A stretch of DNA of 18,966 bases from an uncultured Eubacteriales bacterium (GTDB lineage: Bacteria; Bacillota; Clostridia; Lachnospirales; Anaerotignaceae). The notes under the pieces were generated by a model. That model worked only from the letters and a program-made list of their open reading frames with translations, had not been told where the DNA came from and made no database searches. This document shows, piece by piece, positions 1-7,353 of this stretch; the first letter of the stretch is position 1; the number at the start of each line of letters is the position of its first letter. The position numbers were made by a program, and so were the translations under genes. Location of the stretch: NCBI GenBank assembly GCA_934552695.1, contig CAKTER010000010.1:1-18966 (forward strand), given 5' to 3'.

Positions 1-3000
1 GTTCATGGTCACCTTTACGGTCAGACCATAGTAGGGCGGCACGGTCAGGGTAGTCGTATAGGCCGAGCCCGCCGGAACCTTGGTTGCCAGGTTGCTGGAG
101 GTCACCCCCGTCAGCCGGCAAGCCACATCGTACTCGTTTTGCAGCCACTTGGCGTACAGGGTCACGGTCTCGCCGTCGGTCCGAATCAAACCAGCCGCCG
201 GTGCCCCATTCTCGTAGGCCACGTTCCCGTCGGGGGACAGCGCCCACCCGGCGAATTGATAGTCGGTCAGGGTAAACTGGTTGGCGGGCAGGTTGGCGGT
301 GGTATCCGCCGCAACGTCCGTCCAATCGGCCATGGTGCCCGTGCCGCCGTTGGGGGCAAAGGCAACGGTGCCGCTGTAAGACCGCCAGGCGCCGGTGTAC
401 AAAATCTCCACCTGCGTCGCCCCCCGGAACTGCTCGGTCAGCAGCTGGCCCTTCACAGGGATTCGATAGGTCTTGCCGTTATGGGTGCCGGTGTACTCGT
501 CCCCGGCCTTGGTCAGGGGCACATCGACGCCGCCAATGCTCAGGGTCGGCGTCCAGCCCATAAACTTCTTCTGGTTCACATCAAAGGTAATCAGGGGCAG
601 GGTGTGCTGCTGGCCCACCGTCACCGTATTTTCGGCCAAAATCAGGGCCGAGCCCACGCCGATAACCGGTGCGCCGGCGGGCTCCGTGCCATCGTAACGA
701 TACCGCACGGTAACGTGCTCCGCCTGCGTTGCATCCAGCGTCCACTTACCCGTCAGGGTCAGGTTGGCGGTCATGGTATGGGTCGAACCGGGCGCCACCA
801 AAGTCGCCCCGTCGTACCAGCCGTCAAAGGTATAGCCCGCCTCAGCGGTGGTGGGGGCGTCGGCCAGGGTGACGGAATCGTTCTCCTTCACCAGCTGCAC
901 TCCGGGCAGCACCGCGTCCGCCGGAATCTCCCCGGTAAACTGGTACACCAGCCGGCGCTGGGTATCCACTGCCGGCGGGGTGGGGGCGTTGTCCTTGTTC
1001 CACAGCCGGTACACCGCCGAAACCGCCGTGTTGGCGTCGCCCACTGCCGTGGCTACGCCGTCCCAATTCATATACCCGTTTTCGTCCGCTACGGTGTCCT
1101 CGTTTATGCAGTGGACGGTCACCTCGAACTCGTTCCCGGCATACAGGCCCTCGAACACGCCCCGGACAAAGGTTTTTCCGCCCTCTTCCACCAGCTTGGG
1201 CTCCTCAATGATTCGGCCACCCAGCCAGCCGGTGTCCCCGGCAATGTACTGAACGGCGCCGGTCATCACCGTGGTGTGGCCCTCCCCGTGCAGGGGGTCG
1301 GCGGCGTCACTGTGAGGGTCGTCGTCGGCCTTCACATTCTCCGGCAAGGGGAAGTTGAGGGCAATCCGCCCGCTCCGGGCCCCGGGGTCGCCGGTGTACT
1401 GTACCCGAATCTTGTAGGCAAAGTGCGTGCCTACCGGGGTAGCTTCGTCGTGGACAATCACGTTGTTGTCCTGTGCCGCATCATACAGCTCTACATCGTT
1501 GTCATAATCGAAATCGTAGTCGTAGTCCTCGTCCAGACCATAGGTCTCGAACTCGTCCTCCGAAAGGTCGTAGACCTCCAGCTCCTCTTCATCATCCAGC
1601 CCATAGGAGCTGATGTTACGATTGTCAAAGGCCGTCTGGAACAGATTCTTTAGCTCGGTTGCTTCCTGACCAGTCTTATCTTTTGTTACAGTCAAAGACA
1701 AGGTGGCATTGGTCGGCACCCCATAGAACATATTTTTAGCCTGGAAAGTATCAGCTTCTGCCCCCATTTCTCCCCAGTTTAACTTAATGCTTGTTAAACT
1801 GCTGCAGCCTTTAAACATCTGCGAAGTATTTGTCAAGTTCGGCAAGCGCCAGTTATCCATGGTGACACTGGTCAGACTACTACAGCCGGAGAACATCCCT
1901 TTCATAGTAGCCAAATCATAAAAATAAGGTCTACCATCTGGCTGATAAAACGATATGCTTGTCAAAGAGCTGCAGTCCCCAAACATATAGGACATATCGG
2001 TATTGGCGCAGGAAATTCTAAACCGAACCTTTCCTCCAAGCGACTTCAGAGAAGAACACCCATCAAACATATAGCTGGTATCTTTCGCCTCAGACAAATA
2101 GTATTCTGCATCGCTCCCCAGGTTGATGGATTCCAGCGAGGAGCAGTTTTGGAACATATATTTTGCATCTGAAATACTGCCATTCAACCTCATGCCACTC
2201 AAATCCAGGGTCTTCAGCAACCTGCAATTTTTAAACATCCCTGTCGTTTTACTCGGAGTAACTCTAAAGTTAGCCCCTAAATCCAGCGTTTCCAATGCGC
2301 TCAACCCATAAAACATATAAGACATATCGTGGTAGCTGCATTTAAACTTATCTCCCAAAATAAGCGTTTTTAATGAATTGTTTCCACTAAACATGTGCGG
2401 GAAACCCTGTCCTCTAGACGTATCAAAATCCGCCAAACTTAAATCCAGGGTTTCCAGCGAGCTCAGGTTCTCAAACATGGAGTCAAAATGCATCACTCCC
2501 TTTGTTGTAAAGTTGGGGCCCAACTCCAGTGTTTCTAAGCTCGATGATGAAAACATTCCAGTTGCACTTCTAAAGTTTTCGGAAGTCTTTAACGTAGACA
2601 ATCCGGTAATCTCCCGAATCCGTTTCATCGAGTTAAACATGTCCAAACAATCCTTTGCAGAGCTCAAATCCCAGTTAGTAATATTTAAAGAAGAAGCTGA
2701 ACACCCCTTGAACATACTGGATGTCTGCGTGACATTTTCCATATGCCAACTGCTAGCATCAATCGCCGGAACCATTGCATCATTGAACATCGACGAAGTC
2801 TCTGTCGTTGCAGGGCCAACAAATCCATCGGGCAATATCAAATCGTCTATCTTAGATTTGCAAAACATCTTCTTCATCGTCTTTACACTGCTGGTATCAA
2901 TCTTGCTTAAATCCAGAGAAGAAAGAGATTTACAGTAATGAAACATCTCGGACATATCAATAACTTGACTGGTGTCAAACTTATCCCCAAAGACAATGCC

Positions 3001-4866
3001 ACCCGTCAGATTTTCATTGCCAGCAAACCATCCCTTCATACTGGTCACCCCGGTAGTATCCAGGGCTGTCAGGTCAATCGTTTTATAGTTCGTTACCTTC
3101 GGACCATAATAGGAAACCTCTTCCCCAAACAAATAATTCGAATTAACAGGGGCCTTTACCCCACCAACGCCGGCAATGTACAAATCGTAAACACCGTTCG
3201 TGTCGGCACTGGGCACCAGATAGGCCACTACGCTGTCGTTTTCCGTGGCCCCAATCTGCCGGGCATACACAGCATCGGGCACCGAGCCGGACACATCTAC
3301 CCGGTTCGGGTCATCCGGATCCGACATCTTATTGGCAATCACCACTTCATCCACAACATGGACGCTTTGCACGTTTTTATTGCCAATCGCCTGGCCGCCT
3401 ACCTTCGCCTCGCTAAAGTTCAGCAGCGTAGCGGCATTGTCGGCCATCTGGTTTCCCTTATTTGCCGCCGGGTTTTGGAAAAACTCGCTCACTTCCAGCT
3501 TAATAGCAGTTTGGCCATAGGACGGGGACAGGGTCATGCTCCCCTCGGGCATTTCCAGCAGCTCCCCGGGGTAATAGTGCCGATCGGGGTTTGCCGTGCC
3601 GCCGGTCACATTCCAGCCGCTAAACCGCTTCCCCTCCTGCACAACCGTGCTGCCATCGGAAATCCGTACAATTTTCCCCGGCATAACCTGGGACTTTTCG
3701 CTTTCTGCGCCAGCCGCATCCAAATAGGTAAGGCCATACCGGCTACGGCTCAGGCTGACCGCCGGAAAGATGATGCTGGCGTTCCCGTCAATGGTTTGGT
3801 CAAAAACACCGGTGTGTAGCCCGCCGTTGGCGCCGTCGTCTTTCGCCGAAACCGTAACGGCGTCCAGCACCTGCTGCGTATCGTACAGTTCGGCATCCAG
3901 CCGCACCTTGACCGTAAAGGTCGTCTCAGCCTGAGCACACTGCTCTTTGATTTGCCCTTCCACGGCTTTGCCGTCGGCCGAAAGCTGGGCCGAAACTCTT
4001 GTCGAGCTGTTTTGAGACTCGGCATACACCCCGGTCACCTGGTCGATGATGGTTTGCCCGTTGGTAAATTTCAGTTCAAACTTCACATCGTGATAGTGGT
4101 CGTGGGCAATTTTTTCCAGGCTTTCCGCCGCCCCATCCTGGAACAGCGCCGCACTGGATTCGGCAAAGGCCGCCGTCACCGGCTGAGTCTCGTGAGCCGG
4201 GGTGTACTTGGTCGCAAACTCCGCCAGCAAAGCGTCCGGTGTGTCCGCCTGCTGCCAAGTGATGAGAGCGTCCCCCTTAGTCTCGTCCAGCAGACCGGTC
4301 AGCTCTACCAGCTTTTCCCGAATGGCGGCCTCGTCCTGCACCAGATGGTCGCCGGTGACCCAATACACCACGGTAGGGTTGTTCGGCCGACTGGTCTTCA
4401 TGCTTTTTACGGCTTGAATCGCCGTATTCAGGGCCACCGGCTCGTTGGCTACGCCATCGCCGATGATTTCCCCTAACCGGCCACTTACCGAGCTGCCCGC
4501 AGTAGTATACTTAACTACATTGTATTGGTAAGCAATCACCTGCACCTGGCTCTGCTCCGAGGCGTTTCCACCTAAGTAGCCGTCCCCCTTGGAGCCCAGC
4601 ATCTTTTTAAAGTTGACTGCCGAATCCCGGCCATTCCGGGACGTGTCCACCAAAACCAACAGGTTGTAGTCGGGGCCCGTTACCCCCGGCCGGTGATAGG
4701 TAATGGTCGCATTTTTCCGCTCCACTCCATCGTAGCTTACACTGGCCGAAGCGATGTCCTGCTGTCCACCGTCCGGGTCGGTATCGGGCGCCGCCCAGAC
4801 CTGCGTTGGCACAGCCGCCGCTGCCATGATTGCGCTCAGCAACCAAGCCAAAAACTTCTTTTTCAC
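1..4866 (-). CDS. Giant secreted vWA / BspA-type leucine-rich-repeat / InlB-repeat adhesin-like protein (3' end outside window)
   Basis: The reading frame stays open from a GTG start to the left edge (1622 codons, no stop), so the C-terminus and any wall anchor are not visible. Residues 1-25 form a Sec signal peptide (MKKKFLAWLL..., VWA|A). Residues ~45-280 look like a von Willebrand A domain with a MIDAS-like D74-T-S-R-N motif and a later VTGD; the third MIDAS position is Asn rather than Ser. An Flg_new/InlB-like segment follows (GKRFSGWNVTGG). From ~585 to 1060 there are 16 DUF285/BspA-type repeats with the signature MFxGCSSLxSxxL. An acidic Asp/Tyr tract lies at 1090-1129, then beta-sandwich segments and InlB-type repeats (GYTFDGWYDG, LTLTGKW, VTLYAKW). 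A cell-surface adhesin or matrix-binding role is inferred from these families; the ligand is unknown. GTG is chosen because TAAGGAGG sits 10 nt upstream and the signal peptide starts there. Confidence 0.9.
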   Translation of the reverse strand, partial: MKKKFLAWLLSAIMAAAAVPTQVWAAPDTDPDGGQQDIASASVSYDGVERKNATITYHRPGVTGPDYNLLVLVDTSRNGRDSAVNFKKMLGSKGDGYLGGNASEQSQVQVIAYQYNVVKYTTAGSSVSGRLGEIIGDGVANEPVALNTAIQAVKSMKTSRPNNPTVVYWVTGDHLVQDEAAIREKLVELTGLLDETKGDALITWQQADTPDALLAEFATKYTPAHETQPVTAAFAESSAALFQDGAAESLEKIAHDHYHDVKFELKFTNGQTIIDQVTGVYAESQNSSTRVSAQLSADGKAVEGQIKEQCAQAETTFTVKVRLDAELYDTQQVLDAVTVSAKDDGANGGLHTGVFDQTIDGNASIIFPAVSLSRSRYGLTYLDAAGAESEKSQVMPGKIVRISDGSTVVQEGKRFSGWNVTGGTANPDRHYYPGELLEMPEGSMTLSPSYGQTAIKLEVSEFFQNPAANKGNQMADNAATLLNFSEAKVGGQAIGNKNVQSVHVVDEVVIANKMSDPDDPNRVDVSGSVPDAVYARQIGATENDSVVAYLVPSADTNGVYDLYIAGVGGVKAPVNSNYLFGEEVSYYGPKVTNYKTIDLTALDTTGVTSMKGWFAGNENLTGGIVFGDKFDTSQVIDMSEMFHYCKSLSSLDLSKIDTSSVKTMKKMFCKSKIDDLILPDGFVGPATTETSSMFNDAMVPAIDASSWHMENVTQTSSMFKGCSASSLNITNWDLSSAKDCLDMFNSMKRIREITGLSTLKTSENFRSATGMFSSSSLETLELGPNFTTKGVMHFDSMFENLSSLETLDLSLADFDTSRGQGFPHMFSGNNSLKTLILGDKFKCSYHDMSYMFYGLSALETLDLGANFRVTPSKTTGMFKNCRLLKTLDLSGMRLNGSISDAKYMFQNCSSLESINLGSDAEYYLSEAKDTSYMFDGCSSLKSLGGKVRFRISCANTDMSYMFGDCSSLTSISFYQPDGRPYFYDLATMKGMFSGCSSLTSVTMDNWRLPNLTNTSQMFKGCSSLTSIKLNWGEMGAEADTFQAKNMFYGVPTNATLSLTVTKDKTGQEATELKNLFQTAFDNRNISSYGLDDEEELEVYDLSEDEFETYGLDEDYDYDFDYDNDVELYDAAQDNNVIVHDEATPVGTHFAYKIRVQYTGDPGARSGRIALNFPLPENVKADDDPHSDAADPLHGEGHTTVMTGAVQYIAGDTGWLGGRIIEEPKLVEEGGKTFVRGVFEGLYAGNEFEVTVHCINEDTVADENGYMNWDGVATAVGDANTAVSAVYRLWNKDNAPTPPAVDTQRRLVYQFTGEIPADAVLPGVQLVKENDSVTLADAPTTAEAGYTFDGWYDGATLVAPGSTHTMTANLTLTGKWTLDATQAEHVTVRYRYDGTEPAGAPVIGVGSALILAENTVTVGQQHTLPLITFDVNQKKFMGWTPTLSIGGVDVPLTKAGDEYTGTHNGKTYRIPVKGQLLTEQFRGATQVEILYTGAWRSYSGTVAFAPNGGTGTMADWTDVAADTTANLPANQFTLTDYQFAGWALSPDGNVAYENGAPAAGLIRTDGETVTLYAKWLQNEYDVACRLTGVTSSNLATKVPAGSAYTTTLTVPPYYGLTVKVTMN
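1690..3110 (-). repeat. 16 BspA-type (DUF285) leucine-rich repeats within the left giant gene
   Basis: Sixteen units of about 25-30 codons each carry an invariant Met-Phe pair, as in SEMFHYC, SSMFKGC, SYMFDGC, SYMFGDC, KGMFSGC and SQMFKGC. The units typically read as TSxMFxGCSSLxSxDLxxxDTS. On the plus strand the pairs show as repeated aaacat or gaacat, with MF codons near 1726, 1816, 1892, 1981, 2065, 2152 and on to 2941. This is the DUF285 repeat class of bacterial surface proteins, expected to form a curved solenoid for protein binding. The segment is visibly poorer in G+C than the flanking coding sequence. Confidence 0.88.
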
Positions 4867-4876
4867 TTTCTGTTTT

Positions 4877-4884
4877 CCTCCTTA
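4877..4884 (-). promoter_or_regulatory. Ribosome-binding site fixing a GTG start
   Basis: TAAGGAGG on the minus strand lies 10 nt before the GTG at 4866. No ATG lies between this site and the signal-peptide coding region, so the non-standard start is well supported. Confidence 0.85.
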
Positions 4885-4902
4885 CCTTCTTAATTCCTTT
4901 TT

Positions 4903-4944
4903 GAGAGGGCGTCTCCCGCCGGATAACCCGCCGCAAGGCCTCTC
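4903..4944 (-). other. Hairpin in the 5' leader of the left giant gene
   Basis: The outer stem GAGAGG (4939-4944 side) pairs with CCTCTC (4903-4908 side). It encloses a GC-rich interior that can form a small GGCG-GGAGA-CGCC hairpin. It lies between the predicted -10 and the ribosome-binding site and has no U-run after it, so it is not a normal terminator. It could stabilise or regulate the mRNA. No known riboswitch consensus was recognised. Confidence 0.4.
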
Positions 4945-4971
4945 TTTATAAAAAATTCTACAGCCTCACAA
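4945..4971 (-). promoter_or_regulatory. Predicted sigma-A-type promoter of the left giant gene
   Basis: On the minus strand TTGTGA (4966-4971) is followed after 15 nt by TATAAA (4945-4950). Taking TTTGTG one base earlier gives a 16-nt spacer. This is an A+T-rich island in a GC-rich region and implies a leader of about 70 nt. The match is fair and the spacer slightly short, so the call is tentative. Confidence 0.45.
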
Positions 4972-5053
4972 ATACCCCGCAGCCCCTTGCGGTCTCCCGA
5001 AAAAAGCCTTCGGATATTTGAAAAACCGTAAAAATTTTTCCTTTTCCTGTCCC

Positions 5054-7153
5054 TCACGCCTGTGGCGCCGGGCCAAACCGCTCAAAAAACTCCGCCACCG
5101 GCATGGGCTTCCCAATATGGTAGCCTTGCAGGAGGTCACAGTTCAGCTTCTTCAAAAGCTCTACCTGGCCCTCGGTTTCAATCCCCTCCACCACGCAGGT
5201 CATCCCCAGGTCATGGCACAGGTCGATGAGGTGGTAAATCACCGTTTGCTCCCGGCGGCTGTTTTCCGCCTTACAAATCAGGCTGCGGTCAATCTTGGCA
5301 ATCTCAATCTGCGGCAGGTACAGCATCTCCAAACACGCCGCCTCCGTCCCCAAATCGTCCAGGGCAATGGTGATTCCCCGCTCCCGCAGGGCATCCAGGC
5401 GGCTGGCCATGCTTTCCAGCTGGATTCCCTGGGAGGATTCTGTTACCTCCAAAACCAGCTGCCGGGGGTCGGCGCCGGTCTCTGCCAGCACCTCGTCCAC
5501 ATGCGTTAAACAATCCGGGTCTGCCAGCGTAATCCGGGAAAAGTTCACATGAAGGGTCAGCTCCGGCCACACCGGCTTCCATTCCACCAACAGGCGGCAC
5601 ACCTGGCGCAGCATCTCAAAATCCACCATGGAAATCATCCGTTCCTGCTCCATCATGTGGATGAACTCGAAGGGCACTTGGATGTTCCCCCGGGGGTCAA
5701 GCTTCCGCACCAACGCCTCCGCCCCATACACCCGGCCCTTTTGAATGCTGTACAAGGGCTGTAGGTAGGCCACAAAGGTGCTGTCCCGGTATTCCTGTAA
5801 CAGCGCATCCAAATAGGCCGGGCGCTGCCCCGTCGCTTTTGCCCCCTCTCTTAGGTAAAACTTCCGTTTGGCCGCATACATGGCCTGCTCCGCCTTCCGC
5901 ACCATTTCGGTGGCGTCCTCCGCCTTGCCCCAAACGTACCCTAAGGCCGCCAAGTCCTTTTCCATCACCAAGGCGCTTTCCAGGCGTTTGCTGCGCTCCA
6001 TAAACTCGCCAAACCCAAGCTCCGGGCAAAGCAGCACAAATTCCTCCCCGCTAATCCGGTAAATCTGCCCGGCGTCGAAGGATTCCCGCATCAGCTGGCA
6101 GGCCCGCAGGATTGCTTTATTCCCGTAGTCGTGCCCCAGGGTGTCGTTAATCCACTTTAACCCGTTTAAATCCAAAAAGCCCACGCCCATGGGCACCTCC
6201 TGCCCCTGCAAGCGATTGAGGCATTCGTCATAGGCCAGCCGGTTACAAAGCCCCGTCAGCGGGTCCTGACGGCTTTGCGCCATAACCCGTTCCGTCAGCG
6301 TCCGTTTTTGCAGCTCGTTGGACGCAATGTAGGTGGTTTGCGCCAAAAGCTCCGGGGCGTCCATATGGGCCCGGGGGTTATCCACCCCTAAAAAGCCGTG
6401 GAGCTCCCCCTCCAGAAAAACAGGGACCGTAATCAGGCTTTGAATCCCCTGGGGGTGCAGGCAGTCGTATTCGATGCGGCGGATGGGGTCGTCCTTTAAG
6501 GCGTCCACATCTTCGATGATGTTGATTTTTTTCTGCCGGTTTCGGAACACATCCACCCACACCGCCACCACGGCAATGGGGACGTTTTGGAGGTTTTGAA
6601 TCTCCGGCTCCACTCCGGCCCGGCACATTTCAAAGGTGTTGTGGGTCACATTTTTTTCCCAGTCAAACTCAAAAATATACGCCCGGTCAGCGTCGTAGTG
6701 TTCAATAATGGTTTGCAGCATCGAATTGACGGCCGCATGAAAATCCTTTGCCACCACCAGGTTTTCAATACATTCCACCAATTTGCGCTCTGCCGCCAAA
6801 TCCAGCTTGGTATCGTTTAGCTCGGTGATATACCGGTTGATGTCGATGGCCTCCTCCATCCGGCACAGCTTTCCGTTGTACTCAATCAGGCTATCGTGAA
6901 GGAGCATACTCCCCACCTCCGGGTGCTGCCGCACCCAGGTCAGGCGGTGGCCCTGGCAGTTTTTCAGGGTCTCGTTGGTGCAAAAGGGGCAGGGCTGCTC
7001 CGCCCCCTGCAGCGCCTCATAGCACCGGGCCCCCGGCTTCAGCTCCCCAAACTTGTTCCGGGCACACCGATTTAAAAACAGCAGCTCATAGGTGTCCGGG
7101 TCGCTGATATAAATAATCTCATCCAGTTGGTCAAGTATCCCATGCAGATTCAC
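5054..7153 (-). CDS. PAS-like / GAF / GGDEF / EAL cyclic-di-GMP turnover protein
   Basis: A 699-residue cytosolic protein with no membrane segment or signal peptide. Residues 1-110 are a PAS-like sensor (IYISDPDTYELLFLN) with a Cys cluster C44...C55-P-F-C58 common in clostridial signalling proteins. Residues ~120-285 are a GAF domain. The GGDEF domain spans ~293-435; its signature is SGEEF (368-372) instead of GGDEF/GGEEF, metal residue D328 is present in FLDLNG, and no RxxD I-site is seen five residues upstream. The EAL domain spans ~455-692 and keeps E479-A-L, N537, E569, D599-D600, K620, E656 and Q676, so phosphodiesterase activity is likely. Loop 6 reads DDLGTE rather than DDFGTG. The net activity (c-di-GMP hydrolysis, perhaps GTP-modulated) is inferred. 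It sits between two giant surface-protein genes, about 190-200 bp from each. GTG at 7153 is chosen over an upstream in-frame GTG at 7198 because AGGAG precedes it by 7 nt. Confidence 0.93.
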   Translation of the reverse strand: MNLHGILDQLDEIIYISDPDTYELLFLNRCARNKFGELKPGARCYEALQGAEQPCPFCTNETLKNCQGHRLTWVRQHPEVGSMLLHDSLIEYNGKLCRMEEAIDINRYITELNDTKLDLAAERKLVECIENLVVAKDFHAAVNSMLQTIIEHYDADRAYIFEFDWEKNVTHNTFEMCRAGVEPEIQNLQNVPIAVVAVWVDVFRNRQKKINIIEDVDALKDDPIRRIEYDCLHPQGIQSLITVPVFLEGELHGFLGVDNPRAHMDAPELLAQTTYIASNELQKRTLTERVMAQSRQDPLTGLCNRLAYDECLNRLQGQEVPMGVGFLDLNGLKWINDTLGHDYGNKAILRACQLMRESFDAGQIYRISGEEFVLLCPELGFGEFMERSKRLESALVMEKDLAALGYVWGKAEDATEMVRKAEQAMYAAKRKFYLREGAKATGQRPAYLDALLQEYRDSTFVAYLQPLYSIQKGRVYGAEALVRKLDPRGNIQVPFEFIHMMEQERMISMVDFEMLRQVCRLLVEWKPVWPELTLHVNFSRITLADPDCLTHVDEVLAETGADPRQLVLEVTESSQGIQLESMASRLDALRERGITIALDDLGTEAACLEMLYLPQIEIAKIDRSLICKAENSRREQTVIYHLIDLCHDLGMTCVVEGIETEGQVELLKKLNCDLLQGYHIGKPMPVAEFFERFGPAPQA

Positions 7154-7160
7154 GTCATCT

Positions 7161-7165
7161 CTCCT
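7161..7165 (-). promoter_or_regulatory. Ribosome-binding site selecting the GTG start of the GGDEF-EAL gene
   Basis: AGGAG on the minus strand is 7 nt upstream of GTG 7153. The alternative in-frame GTG at 7198 would add 15 residues (MAAARGCWGK...) that fall in a leader hairpin and lack family-like sequence. Confidence 0.75.
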
Positions 7166-7180
7166 ATTCTTCCCCCAACA

Positions 7181-7215
7181 GCCCCTGGCCGCTGCCACTT
7201 GGCAGCCGATGGGGC
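7181..7215 (-). other. Stem-loop in the leader of the GGDEF-EAL gene
   Basis: The inner stem GCTGCC/GGCAGC (7191-7196 with 7201-7206) has a 4-nt loop. It is enclosed by GCCCC/GGGGC (7181-7185 with 7211-7215). It lies just upstream of the ribosome-binding site and has no U-run. It could affect translation or mRNA stability; the function is unknown. Confidence 0.4.
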
Positions 7216-7254
7216 CCGCCCGGCGGCTTATCGAAAGGTCCTATCTGCTTCACG

Positions 7255-7299
7255 CCTTCTCTAAATGCCCATCGCATTCCCATGGGCACTTAGAGAAGG
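7255..7299 (-). other. Long near-perfect palindrome between the SLH giant and the GGDEF-EAL gene
   Basis: A 10-bp arm (7255-7264) and a 7-bp arm (7266-7272) pair with 7282-7288 and 7290-7299. The only mismatch is 7265/7289, and the loop is 9 nt. An 18-position stem of this quality in an intergenic region suggests a transcript-end or processing structure, or a dispersed palindromic repeat. Neither strand has a clear U-run after it, so an intrinsic-terminator label would be weak. Confidence 0.55.
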
Positions 7300-7322
7300 A
7301 AGGGGCCGTTTCCAGCCCCTTC
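7299..7322 (-). terminator. Hairpin 3' of the SLH giant gene, possible terminator
   Basis: GAAGGGGC and GCCCCTTC (7315-7322 with 7299-7306) form an 8-bp GC-rich stem with an 8-nt loop, about 30 nt after the TAA at 7354-7356. It is followed on the minus strand by CTTCTCT rather than a pure U-run, and then by the larger palindrome. It is probably part of a tandem transcript-end structure. Confidence 0.45.
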
Positions 7323-7353
7323 GCTTCTTGGTCGCTTTGGCGCTATCGCACCG

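Noticed and set aside
4980..5053. Intrinsic terminator after the GGDEF-EAL gene
   Set aside because: Only weak stems (CCGAA/TTCGG, CCGCA/TGCGG) are present and none is followed by a proper U-run, so I could not support a terminator here.
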